In this document: in pieces, positions 8,348-17,095 of the stretch | Numbering within the stretch: the stretch's first letter is position 1 | Layout of the letters: every line of letters begins with the position of its first letter | Assembly: GCF_023935105.1 (NCBI RefSeq) | Contig: NZ_CP096040.1 | Span: 3,348,001-3,412,000, forward strand | DNA: 64,000 nucleotides | Direction: 5' to 3' | From: Caulobacter segnis | GTDB taxonomy: Bacteria; Pseudomonadota; Alphaproteobacteria; Caulobacterales; Caulobacteraceae | Translations under genes and position numbers: made by a program | Notes under the pieces: generated by a model | The model's database searches: none | Seen by the model: only the letters and a program-made list of their open reading frames with translations | What the model was told of the DNA's origin: nothing

Positions 8348-9838
8348 CTACAGTCTGACCCTGGGCACGGCGTCGAGCCAGCGGGCGTAGGCCGCCTCGC
8401 GCTCGTGCGGCTTGATCGACGGCGTCAGGGTCTCGGCCGCAGGGCTGGCCTCGGCCGCTTCCTCGACCGAGGCGTAGAGCCCCGCCCCCACCCCGGCGAA
8501 CAGGGCCGCGCCCAGGGCCGTGGTCTCCTGGTAGCTGGCGCGGCGCACCGGGATGCCGGTCAGGTCGGCCAGCCGCTGCGAGAACCAGACGCTCTTGGAC
8601 ATGCCGCCGTCGATCCGCAGCTGCGCGGCCTCGCCGAACGCCGAGGGCGCGTCGGTCCGCATGGCCTCGATCAGATCGCGGCTCTGGAGGGCGCAGGAAT
8701 CGAACGTCGCCGCCGCGATCTCGGGCAGGCCGGCGTCCCGGGTCAGGCCGAAGATCCCGCCGCGGGCCTCGGCGTCCCACCATGGCGCCCCTAGGCCCGT
8801 GAAGGCCGGCACCACGACGACGCCGTGATCGGCCTTGGCGGCCCGCGCCAGGGCCTCGGCGGCGCGCGGGCCGCCGGTGACGCCCAGCCCCTCACCCAGC
8901 CACTGGATCGCCGCACCGGCCACGAAGATCGAGCCTTCGAGCGCATAGGTCGTCCTGCCGTTCACACGCGCCGCCACCGTGGTCAGCAGCCGCGCGTGCG
9001 ACACGGCGCGTTCCTCGCCGGTATTGATCAGCATGAAGCAGCCGGTGCCGTAGGTGGCCTTCATCTGGCCCGGCGCCACGCAGCCCTGCCCCATCAGCGC
9101 CGCCTGCTGGTCGCCGGCCACGCCCCGGATCGGGACCTCGCGGCCGAGGATCTGGGCCTGGGTCGCGCCATAGTCGTCGACGCAATCCAGCACCTTGGGC
9201 AGCAACGCGGCCGGAACCTTGAACAGGTCCAGCATCTCGGCCGACCAATCCTGCGCCGCGATGTCGAACAGCAAGGTGCGCGAGGCATTGGTGGCGTCGG
9301 TGGCGTGGACGGCGCCGGCCGTCAGCCGCCAGATGACCCAGCAGTCCATGGTCCCGGCCAGCAGCTCGCCCGCCTCGGCCCGAGCCCGCGCGCCGGGAAC
9401 CTTGTCCAGGATCCAGGCGATCTTGGTGCCCGAGAAATACGGGTCCAGCAGCAGGCCGGTGACCTCGGTGACCCGGGGCTCGTGACCCGCTTCCTTCAGG
9501 CTGGCGCAGACGTCGGCCGTGCGGCGGTCCTGCCAGACGATGGCCGGATGGATCGGACGGCCGGTCTTGCGGTCCCAGATCACGACCGTCTCACGCTGGT
9601 TGGTGATGCCGATCGCGGCCACCTCGTCGCCGCGCCCCGACTTCTCCGTCGCCTCGCGCAGCACCGCCACGCAGGCCGCGTAGATCTCCTCGGCGTCGTG
9701 CTCGACCCAGCCGTCGCGCGGATAGCTCTGGCGCAGCGGCCGGGACGCCTCGGCCAGCGGCCGGCCGGCGAGGTCGAACAGGATGGCTCGGGTGCTGGTC
9801 GTGCCCTGGTCCAGGGCCAGGATCAGATCTTGAGCCAT
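8348..9838 (-). CDS. glpK: Glycerol kinase
   Basis: Phosphorylates glycerol to sn-glycerol 3-phosphate in the cytoplasm. At 496 residues it is full length. FGGY-kinase landmarks are LALDQGTTSTRAILFD (phosphate-1 motif), GITNQRETVVIWD, AIVWQDRRT, a DPYFSGTKIAWILD segment, GVAGDQQAALMGQGC and TYGTGCFMLIN (phosphate-2), and RIDGGMSKSVWFSQ (adenosine motif). No glpF or glpD lies nearby. It is divergent from the DUF2336 gene with about 100 bp between, which should hold its promoter. Confidence 0.97.
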   Translation of the reverse strand: MAQDLILALDQGTTSTRAILFDLAGRPLAEASRPLRQSYPRDGWVEHDAEEIYAACVAVLREATEKSGRGDEVAAIGITNQRETVVIWDRKTGRPIHPAIVWQDRRTADVCASLKEAGHEPRVTEVTGLLLDPYFSGTKIAWILDKVPGARARAEAGELLAGTMDCWVIWRLTAGAVHATDATNASRTLLFDIAAQDWSAEMLDLFKVPAALLPKVLDCVDDYGATQAQILGREVPIRGVAGDQQAALMGQGCVAPGQMKATYGTGCFMLINTGEERAVSHARLLTTVAARVNGRTTYALEGSIFVAGAAIQWLGEGLGVTGGPRAAEALARAAKADHGVVVVPAFTGLGAPWWDAEARGGIFGLTRDAGLPEIAAATFDSCALQSRDLIEAMRTDAPSAFGEAAQLRIDGGMSKSVWFSQRLADLTGIPVRRASYQETTALGAALFAGVGAGLYASVEEAAEASPAAETLTPSIKPHEREAAYARWLDAVPRVRL

Positions 9839-9964
9839 TCACGCGTCCTCCACTCGTTCCACCTGTTTAAGCATGTTTTCATTTGGGGGCCGCAAGGTCA
9901 TCCTCCTCGGGTCTTCGGGATTCGAAGGAGGCGGGCCATCCAAGCCGTCGAGATCGCAGCGCTC

Positions 9965-11050
9965 ATGAAGCTGGCTCGCAGTCGCGAGCCCGGCGATCGT
10001 GAACGTCTGCTCACGGGCATCATCGATCTCTGCGAGGCCGGCCAGGCCAGCGGCGAGCCGACCCATCCCGATATCCAGGCCCTGCTGAACTCGATCTTCA
10101 TGACCCTGGTGGTCGAGGCCGAGCGCGACATCCGCCATCGTCTGGCCGAACGCCTCGCCGACGCCGACTGGGCGCCGTCGGCCCTGATCAACATCATGGC
10201 GCTGGACGAGATCGAGATCGCCCGGCCGATCATCGCCCGCAGCCCGGTGCTGCAGGATCACGACCTGATCCGCCTGCTGGTCCAGGCGACGCTGGAGCAC
10301 CAGATCGAGATCGCCCGTCGCCCGCGCCTGCCCGGCGCCGTGGTCGAGGCGATCATCGAACGCGACGAACCCGCCGTCCTCACGGCCCTGGCCTCGAACG
10401 AGACCGCCGAGATCTCGCCCGCCGCCATGGGCCAGTTGGTCGAGCGCTCGCGAGACGTCGTCGCGCTACGCTCGCCCCTCGCCCGCCATCCCAAGCTCTC
10501 GACCGATCTGGCCGAGCAACTCTATCTGCTGGTCGGCCGCGCCCTGCGCGACACGCTGATGTCCCGTTTCAATCTGGACTCCGGCAAGATGCAGACGGCG
10601 GTCGATGACGCCCTCCGCGCGGCGCATCGCGGCGACAGCGACGAAGACATCGCCCCCGTCGAGCAGGACGAGGACCGCGAGGAGATGGAGCGCTCGCTGA
10701 TCGAGAAGCTCGACTCCGCCGGCCAGCTTCGGCCGGGCTACCTGCTGCGGGTGCTCCGCGAAAGCCGGTTGCAGTTGTTCGTCATGGCCCTGGCGCGTCT
10801 GGGTAAGTTCGAATCCGCCCAGGTCCGCCGCGCCATCGACAGCAGCCGCCCCGAACTGCTGGCCCTGGCCTGCTCGGCCGTGGGCATCGACCGCAGCGTC
10901 TTCCCGACCATCCTGGAGCACGTGCGCCAGCTGAACGGCGGCCGTCCGGGCGGCGGAGAGGAAGGCGTTCGGCGCGCCGCCAGCGCCTTCGGCCCGTTCA
11001 CGCCCGACATCGCCGGCATGGCCTTCCGCCAGGCCGTGGGTCAGGTCTGA
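9965..11050 (+). CDS. DUF2336 domain protein
   Basis: About 361-residue, mostly alpha-helical, HEAT-like cytoplasmic protein of family DUF2336, common in Caulobacterales; function unknown. Recognisable stretches are MTLVVEAERDIRHRLAERLA, PLARHPKLSTDLAEQLYLL and an acidic linker EQDEDREEMERSLIEKL before the C-terminal half. The listed ATG (9965) has no good Shine-Dalgarno. A near-perfect AAGGAGG (9925-9931) instead sits 6 nt before an in-frame ATC (9938), with coding sense continuous from there, so the true start may be a non-canonical codon or the start may have been altered. It is followed by nadK after 57 bp. Confidence 0.82.
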   Translation: MKLARSREPGDRERLLTGIIDLCEAGQASGEPTHPDIQALLNSIFMTLVVEAERDIRHRLAERLADADWAPSALINIMALDEIEIARPIIARSPVLQDHDLIRLLVQATLEHQIEIARRPRLPGAVVEAIIERDEPAVLTALASNETAEISPAAMGQLVERSRDVVALRSPLARHPKLSTDLAEQLYLLVGRALRDTLMSRFNLDSGKMQTAVDDALRAAHRGDSDEDIAPVEQDEDREEMERSLIEKLDSAGQLRPGYLLRVLRESRLQLFVMALARLGKFESAQVRRAIDSSRPELLALACSAVGIDRSVFPTILEHVRQLNGGRPGGGEEGVRRAASAFGPFTPDIAGMAFRQAVGQV

Positions 11051-11107
11051 CCAAACCTTTCCCAAGGCCCCTTTGACAAACCTGGGGGCTTCACGCCTCT
11101 TGGCGCC

Positions 11108-11890
11108 ATGTACCAGCCGCAACCGTTCGTGACTCGCCTGGCCTTCAAGTCCAGCGACCGGCCCGAGGCCATCGAGGCCCGCGAACGCCTGACCGCCCGC
11201 TATGGCGATGTCGGCGACGAGAACGCCCAGGTGATCGTCGCCCTGGGCGGCGACGGCTTCATGCTGGAGACCCTGCACGAGGCGATCGCCTCCCAGACGC
11301 CGATCTACGGCATGAACCGCGGCTCGGTCGGCTTCCTGATGAACGAGTACAGCGAGGACGACCTGCTGGAGCGGATCAACGCCGCCGAGCGCGCCGTCAT
11401 CCATCCGCTGGCCATGGTCGCCATCGACGCACACCGCCGCCAGCATCGGGCGCTGGCGATCAACGAGGTCTCGCTGCTGCGCCAGACGCGCCAGACCGCC
11501 AAGCTGCGCATCTCGATCGACGGCAAGGTGCGGATGGGCGAACTGGTCTGCGACGGGGCCCTGCTGGCCACCCCCGCCGGCTCGACCGCCTACAACCTCT
11601 CGGCCCACGGCCCGATCATCCCGATCGACGGCCAGGTGCTGGCCCTGACCCCGATCAGCGCCTTCCGTCCCCGACGCTGGCGCGGGGCGCTGCTGCCCCA
11701 GTCGGCGCGCGTCACCTTCGAGATCCTGGAAGCCGACAAGCGCCCCGTCAGCGCCGTGGCCGACAACTTCGAGGTCCGCGACGTCCTGGAAGTCCATATC
11801 TCCGAGGACCGCGGTACGTCGCTTTCCATGCTCTTCGACGCCGGGCGCAGCCTGGAGGAAAGAGTTCTGGCGGAACAATTCTCCGCCTGA
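11108..11890 (+). CDS. nadK: NAD kinase
   Basis: ATP- or polyphosphate-dependent NAD kinase that makes NADP. The 260-residue product carries the GGDG motif at 47-50 ([12 protein letters not shown]), the NEVSLLR region, and [15 protein letters not shown], the conserved NAD-binding segment. A TTGACA-like hexamer (11072-11077) lies in the short gap after the DUF2336 gene and could be a -35 box, but no clear -10 follows. It is followed by a weak hairpin (11913-11934) before the Hpt gene. Confidence 0.96.
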   Translation: MYQPQPFVTRLAFKSSDRPEAIEARERLTARYGDVGDENAQVIVALGGDGFMLETLHEAIASQTPIYGMNRGSVGFLMNEYSEDDLLERINAAERAVIHPLAMVAIDAHRRQHRALAINEVSLLRQTRQTAKLRISIDGKVRMGELVCDGALLATPAGSTAYNLSAHGPIIPIDGQVLALTPISAFRPRRWRGALLPQSARVTFEILEADKRPVSAVADNFEVRDVLEVHISEDRGTSLSMLFDAGRSLEERVLAEQFSA

Positions 11891-11912
11891 TCTGAAGACC
11901 TCGCCTCGGACA

Positions 11913-11934
11913 TGAGACGTTGGGTCGCGTCTCA
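11913..11934 (+). terminator. Small hairpin between nadK and the Hpt gene
   Basis: TGAGACG (11913-11919) pairs with CGTCTCA (11928-11934) over an 8-nt loop, 22 nt after the nadK stop. There is no following T-run, so terminator activity is uncertain; the palindrome could equally be a protein-binding site upstream of the Hpt gene. Confidence 0.35.
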
Positions 11935-11995
11935 CCCAATATTAACGCCTGCTATGTTAGCGGTTACGCAACTATCCGCCGCTGGGGAGGCGCCC

Positions 11996-12481
11996 GTGAC
12001 GAATAAGACCGCTGAAGTGATCCAGGTGCCGAACATGCTCAAGCTCAAGGTGGGCGGGCGTGGCGGCATCGACATGGCCGCTATCGCCAAGGCCGAGGCC
12101 GCTCTGAAGAGCCTGTCCGGCAACTTCGCCCAATGGCTGAACGACGAGATCGTCAAGCTGGAGGCCGCCCGTCAGGCGATCCGCGTCGAGGGCATGAACG
12201 CCCAGACGGTCGAGACCCTGTATCTGCGCGCCCACGACCTGAAGGGCCTGGGCGCGACATACGAGTTCCCGCTGATCACCCGCCTGGCCGCCTCGCTGTG
12301 CAAGCTGATCGACGAGCCGGAGACCCGTCTCCAGGCGCCGATGTTCCTGGTCGACGCCCACATCGACGCGATCAAGGCCTGCGTCCGCGACGACATCAAG
12401 GTCGACACCCACCCCGTGGGCAAGGCCCTGGTCACCGAGCTGGAAGCCCGCGTCACCGAATATCTCGAAGCCGCCGCCTAG
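11996..12481 (+). CDS. Orphan histidine phosphotransfer (Hpt) protein
   Basis: 161-residue single-domain phosphotransfer protein. The Hpt signature is LYLRAHDLKGLGATYEF, with the phospho-accepting His at about residue 80 and the HxxKG lysine and glycine three and four residues later, embedded in a four-helix-type sequence. It should relay phosphate between a hybrid kinase and a response regulator, but no kinase or receiver is adjacent. The GTG start at 11996 is chosen because GGGGAGG (11984-11990) lies 5 nt before it. The 3-prime end abuts the convergent flavoprotein gene with no spare base. It is not ChpT, which is a larger dimeric pseudo-kinase protein. Confidence 0.82.
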   Translation: MTNKTAEVIQVPNMLKLKVGGRGGIDMAAIAKAEAALKSLSGNFAQWLNDEIVKLEAARQAIRVEGMNAQTVETLYLRAHDLKGLGATYEFPLITRLAASLCKLIDEPETRLQAPMFLVDAHIDAIKACVRDDIKVDTHPVGKALVTELEARVTEYLEAAA

Positions 12482-13885
12482 TCAGGTCAGGCCAAACAGG
12501 CCTTTCAGATACGGGTTGAGCATCCGGCCCTCCGGATCCAGATCCTGGCGCACATCCAGGAAATCCTTCCAGCGCGGATAGATCGCCGCCAGCTGCCCGC
12601 CGTTCAGCGTGTGCAGCTTGCCCCAGTGCGGCCGGCCGTCGTAGCGGCGGAAGATCGGCTCGATCAGCTGGTACATGAAGCTGAAGTCGTCGCGATAATA
12701 GGCGTGCACCGCCACCGAGCCCCGCGCCCCGCCATGGAAGGGCGACAGCCACGCGTCGTCCGGCGCGATCCGCCGCGCCTCGATCGGGAAGAAGACGTCC
12801 GGACGCTCCTTCTCGATGGTCCCCACGACCTCCGCCAGCGCCTTCAGCTGGTTCTCGACCGGCAGGTGGAACTCCATCTCGTTGAAGCGCACCGGTCGCT
12901 CGGTCGACAGCAGCTTCCAGCCCTCGTCGACGGCCGTTTCGGGCTTGGCGGTCGACAGCAGCGCCTTGGCCGCGGCCTTGCGCAGCGGCGTGGCGAAGCC
13001 CAGCAGGTTCCGCAGCCCCCGCAGCGCCTCGAGGAATTCGGTGTCCTGGTCGGGGCCGCGCGGCAAGACCGGATCGTCGGTCTCGTCGTGGCTGATATTG
13101 GCCGCCAGGCCGGTGAAGGGCACGGCGAAGAACTCGAAGTTGCGGTGCTGGGCCCAGCGCGCCTCGGCGTTGGCCAGGGCTTCGTCGAACGGCTCCAACC
13201 ACACGTGGCGGCGCAGGCGCCGGTTGGCGCCGGTCTTGATCCGGACCTGGCTGATCACCCCCAGCGCGCCCAGCGAGACGCGAGCGGCCTGGAAGACCTC
13301 GGGGTTGGTCGCCCTGTCGGCGTCGATCACCCGGCCCGTGGGCGTCACCAACCGCAGGCCGGTGACGTCGCCGTGGATGGCCGCGATCGTCTGGCCGGTT
13401 CCATGGGTGGCCGTGCCCAGCGCTCCACCCAGCGACTGCTTGTTGATGTCGGGCAGGTTCGGCAGCGCCCGCCCCTTCTCGGCCAGCAACGGCCCTAGGG
13501 CGCCGAGCCGCGTGCCGGTGCGCACGATCGCCTGGTCGCCCTCCCAGCCGACGATGCCGGCCATGGCGTCCAGCGAGACCAGGGTCCCGCTGGTCGGAGC
13601 CAGGGCGGTGAAGGAGTGGCCCGCGCCCACCGGCCGGATGGGGCCTTGCGCTCGCCCGAGCATCTCGGCCAGTTCGGCCTCGTCCTTGGGGGCCAGGCGG
13701 GCGGCGGGATAGGCGTGCTGCACGCCCGACCAATTGCGCCAGAGCAGCTTGCCCTGGGCGTTGACCGAGGCCGGCGCCGGCGGTTCGGGCTTGTCTCCCG
13801 TCGCCACGACATAGGCCGCGCCGCCGCCGGCGACGACCGCCGCGCCCGTTCCGCCCGCGATCAGGGCTCCACGCCTGGTGATCAT
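12482..13885 (-). CDS. FAD-linked aldonolactone oxidase-like protein, exported
   Basis: 467-residue flavoprotein of the vanillyl-alcohol-oxidase fold with an ALO (arabinono/gulono-lactone oxidase) C-terminus. A Tat-like signal MITRRGALIAGG is followed by PCMH FAD-binding segments (IRPVGAGHSFTALAPTSGTL, GALGTATHGTG, VSLGALGVISQVRIK). The C-terminal HWGKLH motif is typical of L-gulono-, D-arabinono- and sugar-alcohol oxidases. The expected role is oxidation of a sugar lactone or sugar alcohol to an ascorbate-like or aldonate product, reducing oxygen or a cytochrome. A lipoprotein cytochrome c (frameshifted) lies 69 bp upstream on the same strand and might be its electron acceptor. Confidence 0.88.
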   Translation of the reverse strand: MITRRGALIAGGTGAAVVAGGGAAYVVATGDKPEPPAPASVNAQGKLLWRNWSGVQHAYPAARLAPKDEAELAEMLGRAQGPIRPVGAGHSFTALAPTSGTLVSLDAMAGIVGWEGDQAIVRTGTRLGALGPLLAEKGRALPNLPDINKQSLGGALGTATHGTGQTIAAIHGDVTGLRLVTPTGRVIDADRATNPEVFQAARVSLGALGVISQVRIKTGANRRLRRHVWLEPFDEALANAEARWAQHRNFEFFAVPFTGLAANISHDETDDPVLPRGPDQDTEFLEALRGLRNLLGFATPLRKAAAKALLSTAKPETAVDEGWKLLSTERPVRFNEMEFHLPVENQLKALAEVVGTIEKERPDVFFPIEARRIAPDDAWLSPFHGGARGSVAVHAYYRDDFSFMYQLIEPIFRRYDGRPHWGKLHTLNGGQLAAIYPRWKDFLDVRQDLDPEGRMLNPYLKGLFGLT

Positions 13886-13953
13886 GTTTCCCCCGCTCTT
13901 CCTGGCGCATGACGGTCGCCGAAACCGCGAACACTTTCGGCTGTCATGCTTGC

Positions 13954-14312
13954 CTATTTCGCGGAGTCTTCGCGCCCCGCCATGAAGCGTATCAGGGCCT
14001 TGAAATCATCCGGCGTGCAAGTCGCGCACTGGCCGGTGGCGGGCATGGCGTTGAAGCCCTGGATGGCGTGGTCCAGCAGGACGCCCTCGCCGCGCTTGTA
14101 GCGCCCGTCCCAGGCGGCGCGGTCATGGATCAGCGGCGCGCCGGTGCCAGGGACGGCGTGGCAGGCGTGGCACGAGGTTTCGTACAGGGCCGACAGGCGC
14201 GCGTCGGCGGGACGCAACGCCAAGGCCTGCTCCGGCGTCGGAGGCGGCGGCGCCTTGGCCCGCAGGCGGCGAGTATCAGGGCGGACGCGGTGAGGACGAA
14301 CGCCCGCTTCAT
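13954..14312 (-). pseudogene. Lipoprotein c-type cytochrome, frameshifted near the lipobox
   Basis: Small mono-haem cytochrome c, expected to be lipid-anchored and to carry electrons in the periplasm. The signal peptide [18 protein letters not shown] ends in a lipobox, but the following frame turns into arginine-rich nonsense. One base added in the G-run at about 14258-14262 restores AKAPPPPTPEQALALRPADA followed by the haem-binding CHACH and the C-terminal QCATCTPDDFKALIRFM, giving about 119 residues. The ATG overlaps the folD stop (TGATG). Sequence error is at least as likely as a real pseudogene. It may serve the neighbouring FAD-linked oxidase. Confidence 0.8.
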
Positions 14313-15205
14313 CAGGCGATCCCCGACAGGCGCTTGGCGGCGGTCAGGGTGTTGGCCAGGAGGCAGGCGATGGTCATCGGCCCCACCCCGCCCGGCACCG
14401 GCGTGATGGCGCCGGCCACTGCGCGGACCTCGTCGAAGGCGACGTCGCCCACCAGGCGGGTCTTGCCCGCTGCGGCGGCTTCCGGATCGCGAGCCGGATA
14501 GCGGGTGATGCCGACGTCGATGACCACCGCGCCGGGCTTCACCCAATCGGCCTTGACCATCTCGGCCCGACCGACGGCGGCCACGACGATGTCGGCCTGG
14601 CGCACGATGCCCGGCAGGTCCTGGCTGCGCGAGTGGGCGATGGTCACGGTGCAGTCGGCGGCCAGCAGCATCTGGGCCATCGGCTTGCCCATCAGGTTCG
14701 AGCGGCCGATGACCACGGCGGTCTTGCCCTTCAGGTCGCCGACCACGTCCTTGATCAGCATCATGCAGCCCGTCGGCGTGCAGGGCGCCAGGGCCGGCAG
14801 GCCGCTGGCCAGGCGCCCGGCGTTGGTCACGGTCAGGCCGTCGACGTCCTTGTCCGGCGAAAGCGCCGCCACGACGTCCATCTGGCTGATGTGCGGCGGC
14901 ACCGGGAACTGGACCAGCACGCCGTGGATCTTGGGATCGGCGTTGAGCTTAGCGACCACGGCCAGGAGCTCGTCCTGGGTGGTTTCGGCGGGCAGGCGGT
15001 GGGTCTCCGAGTACATCCCCGCCTCCTCCGTCTGCTGCCCCTTGTTGCGGACATAGACCTGGCTGGCCGGATCCTCGCCGACCAGCACCACGGCCAGGCC
15101 TGGGGTGACGCCATGCTTGGCCTTCAGCTCGGCGACCTCCTCGGCGACCTTGGCCCGCAGATCGGCCGCGAAGGCCTTGCCGTCGATGATGGTCGCCTGG
15201 GTCAT
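14312..15205 (-). CDS. folD: Methylenetetrahydrofolate dehydrogenase/cyclohydrolase
   Basis: Bifunctional NADP-dependent enzyme that interconverts 5,10-methylene- and 10-formyl-THF. At 297 residues it is full length. Signatures are [14 protein letters not shown] with the catalytic Lys in the YxxxK motif, [36 protein letters not shown] (Rossmann) and [16 protein letters not shown]. The ATG at 15205 is chosen for its GGAG ribosome-binding site and family N-terminus (TQATIIDGK). A downstream cytochrome gene overlaps its stop. Confidence 0.97.
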   Translation of the reverse strand: MTQATIIDGKAFAADLRAKVAEEVAELKAKHGVTPGLAVVLVGEDPASQVYVRNKGQQTEEAGMYSETHRLPAETTQDELLAVVAKLNADPKIHGVLVQFPVPPHISQMDVVAALSPDKDVDGLTVTNAGRLASGLPALAPCTPTGCMMLIKDVVGDLKGKTAVVIGRSNLMGKPMAQMLLAADCTVTIAHSRSQDLPGIVRQADIVVAAVGRAEMVKADWVKPGAVVIDVGITRYPARDPEAAAAGKTRLVGDVAFDEVRAVAGAITPVPGGVGPMTIACLLANTLTAAKRLSGIA

Positions 15206-15312
15206 GGGGGTTCTCCTGCTTGGCCCGTCCCTAGCCTTTGGAAGCGAGACTCGCAACGGCGGGTGAGAACGCCCCATTGCCCGCGTCGCCGGGCCTCGCT
15301 AAGGAAGACGCC

Positions 15313-15329
15313 CGTCCGGCCACCGGACG
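15313..15329. repeat. Short perfect hairpin upstream of tRNA-Thr
   Basis: CGTCCGG and CCGGACG flank a 3-nt CCA loop, 6 nt before the tRNA start. It could affect tRNA leader processing or terminate antisense reading from the folD promoter region; nothing shows which. Confidence 0.4.
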
Positions 15330-15335
15330 GCCCAT

Positions 15336-15410
15336 GCCGGCGTAGCACAGCGGTAGTGCAGCGGTTTTGTAAACCGAAGGTCGGGAGTTCGATCCTCTCC
15401 GCCGGCACCA
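15336..15410 (+). tRNA. tRNA-Thr (anticodon TGT)
   Basis: A 75-nt cloverleaf: acceptor GCCGGCG pairs with CGCCGGC, followed by A73 and an encoded CCA. The D-arm is GCACAGCGGTAGTGC, the anticodon loop is TTTGTAA with anticodon TGT, and the T-arm holds the invariant GTTCGATCC. The outermost anticodon-stem pair is G-A. It lies between folD (minus) and the YaiI-family gene (plus). Confidence 0.96.
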
Positions 15411-15435
15411 GTCCTTCCATTCAGGTCCAGTCGCG

Positions 15436-15897
15436 ATGACCGCCATCCTCTTCATCGACGCCGACGCCTGCCCCGTGAAGGACGAGGCCTACAAGGTCGC
15501 CGCCCGCCACGGCTTCAAGACCTTCGTGGTGTCCAACAGCTGGATCCGCGTGCCGCTGACGCCGGTGATCGAGCAGATCGTGGTCGACGCCGGCCCCGAC
15601 GTCGCCGACGACTGGATCGCCGAGCGTTGCGGGCCGGGCGACGTGGTGGTGACCAACGACATCCCCCTGGCCGACCGGGTCCTGAAGGCCGGCGGCGCGG
15701 CCGTGGCCCCGAACGGGCGGGTGTTCAGCGCCGACATGATCGGTTCGGCCCTGGCCTCGCGCTCGATCGGCGAGCACCTGCGCTCGATGGGCGAGGTCAC
15801 CAAGGGCCCAGCCGCCTTCGCCAACGCCGACCGCTCGCGCTTCCTGCAGGCGCTGGACCAGCTGGTGGTCAAGGCCAAGCGGGCCGTTCCCCGATGA
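15436..15897 (+). CDS. YaiI/YqxD family protein (UPF0178, DUF188)
   Basis: 153-residue conserved protein with a PIN-like nuclease-type fold. ILFIDADACPVKDEAYKVA is the family N-terminal signature with its acidic residues, and VVTNDIPLADRVLKAG plus FSADMIGSALASR continue the family pattern. The biochemical role is not established. It starts 26 nt after the tRNA and overlaps arfB by ATGA, so it is co-transcribed with that ribosome-rescue gene, which hints at an RNA or translation role. Confidence 0.9.
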   Translation: MTAILFIDADACPVKDEAYKVAARHGFKTFVVSNSWIRVPLTPVIEQIVVDAGPDVADDWIAERCGPGDVVVTNDIPLADRVLKAGGAAVAPNGRVFSADMIGSALASRSIGEHLRSMGEVTKGPAAFANADRSRFLQALDQLVVKAKRAVPR

Positions 15898-16316
15898 TCG
15901 AGATCACGTCCTGGCTGCGGATCGATGAGGACGAGCTGGTCTGGAAGGCCACCCGCGCCTCGGGTCCCGGCGGCCAGCACGTCAACAAGACCTCGACCGC
16001 CGTCGAGCTGCGCTTCGACGTGCGCAACGCCCCGTCCCTTCCCGAAGACGTCAAGGCGCGCCTGGAGAAGCTGGCCGGCAGCCGCCTGACCCAGGACGGC
16101 GTGCTGATCCTGTTCTCGCAGGGCTCACGCTCGCAGGAGATGAACCGCCAGGACGCCCAGGAGCGCCTCGTGGACCTGATCCGCCGCGCGACCGAGAAGC
16201 CCAAGCCCCGCAAGGCCACCAAGCCGACGTATTCCAGCAAGCTCAAACGGCTGGACGGCAAGGCCAAGCGCGGGACAGTGAAGTCCGGACGCGGACGAGT
16301 TAAGTTCGACGACTGA
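15894..16316 (+). CDS. arfB: Alternative ribosome-rescue factor / peptidyl-tRNA hydrolase ArfB
   Basis: 140-residue release-factor-like hydrolase that frees peptides from stalled ribosomes. The catalytic GGQ is at residues 26-28 in RASGPGGQHVNKTSTAVEL. The C-terminal basic tail (PKPRKATKPTYSSKLKRLDG and on) is the ArfB extension that enters the mRNA channel. The ATG overlaps the upstream stop (ATGA). Caulobacter relies on both trans-translation and ArfB; smpB is also in this window at 30.9 kb. Confidence 0.95.
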   Translation: MIEITSWLRIDEDELVWKATRASGPGGQHVNKTSTAVELRFDVRNAPSLPEDVKARLEKLAGSRLTQDGVLILFSQGSRSQEMNRQDAQERLVDLIRRATEKPKPRKATKPTYSSKLKRLDGKAKRGTVKSGRGRVKFDD

Positions 16317-16353
16317 GGATGCAACGCTGTGCGGCTTGAGTGGTCGCCGGACC

Positions 16354-16410
16354 TCTCCTCCCCTTTCAGGAGAGCAGAGTGTGGACGGCTCGAAGCGGAC
16401 GAGCCGCCGG
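16354..16410. repeat. Palindromic elements between convergent arfB and MarR genes
   Basis: Two hairpins fill this gap. CTCTCCT...AGGAGAG has a 7-bp stem around a C/T-rich loop, and CGGCTCG...CGAGCCG has a 7-bp stem around a 7-nt loop. They are suited to bidirectional termination between the two convergent genes, and resemble the intergenic palindromes at 1.3 kb and 41.2 kb. No T-run is present. Confidence 0.5.
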
Positions 16411-16938
16411 CTAAACCGTCTCCGGCGGGGCCGGGGTGGAGAACGCGATGACGTCCTGCTTCCAGTCCGGCTCGACGATCAGGCCGGTCAGCATCTTCTG
16501 CAGATAGAGGGTCATGGCCGCCTGCTCTTCCGCGGTCAGGTTGGCGCAGATGTCGCGGTTCAGCGGGCGAATCTCGGCGCGGATCGTTTCCAGCAGGCCG
16601 CGACCGATGTCGGTCAGGCGGACCACGACGATACGGCGGTCGCTGGACGAGGTCTCGCGCGCCACCAGACCGTCGGCGATCAGGCTGTCGATCGAGCGCG
16701 TCAGCGTGGTGCGGTCCGTGGCCGCCAGCTTGGCCAGGCGGGTCATCGACAGGTCGCCGAACCGGCGCAGCGAGATCATCGCCACCCACTTGGCGAAGGT
16801 CAGGCCGTGCCGGGCCAGAAGGTCCGCGGCGACCGCGCGGCGATGCTGCTCGGTCTGGTAAAGCAAGTAGCTGAGATAGCTCGGCAGCGGCAGCGCATGG
16901 TCCTCGACCACGTCGGCGCGCTCATCCCCCTTACGCAT
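16411..16938 (-). CDS. MarR family transcriptional regulator
   Basis: 175-residue winged-helix regulator that likely dimerises and responds to small phenolic or lipophilic ligands. The N-terminal helices contain PSYLSYLLYQTEQHRRA. The HTH is LSMTRLAKLAATDRTTLTRS, and the wing is ETSSSDRRIVVVRLTDIG with the conserved DxR. ATG 16938 is preferred over GTG 16956 because a GGGGCGG stretch lies just ahead. Its targets are unknown; no transporter or enzyme is divergently arranged with it. Confidence 0.9.
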   Translation of the reverse strand: MRKGDERADVVEDHALPLPSYLSYLLYQTEQHRRAVAADLLARHGLTFAKWVAMISLRRFGDLSMTRLAKLAATDRTTLTRSIDSLIADGLVARETSSSDRRIVVVRLTDIGRGLLETIRAEIRPLNRDICANLTAEEQAAMTLYLQKMLTGLIVEPDWKQDVIAFSTPAPPETV

Positions 16939-17021
16939 AATCGTTTCCGCCCCCACAAAACGGCGCTCTGTGTCTCATAAGGTTAACGGCCACGCAATCT
17001 GTGGTGTCCGCTACGGAAACG

Positions 17022-17048
17022 AAAAACCCCGCGAAAGGCTTCGCGGGG
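17022..17048 (-). terminator. Intrinsic terminator after the small unknown gene
   Basis: A 9-bp GC stem (17027-17035 with 17040-17048) and 4-nt loop are followed on the minus strand by five Ts. It lies 48 nt past the stop of the 71-residue gene and so should end the gcrA-like/small-gene transcript. Confidence 0.85.
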
Positions 17049-17095
17049 TCATCTCATTCAATTTATGCGGGAATTCTGACTGTCAGGTTCGCTCG

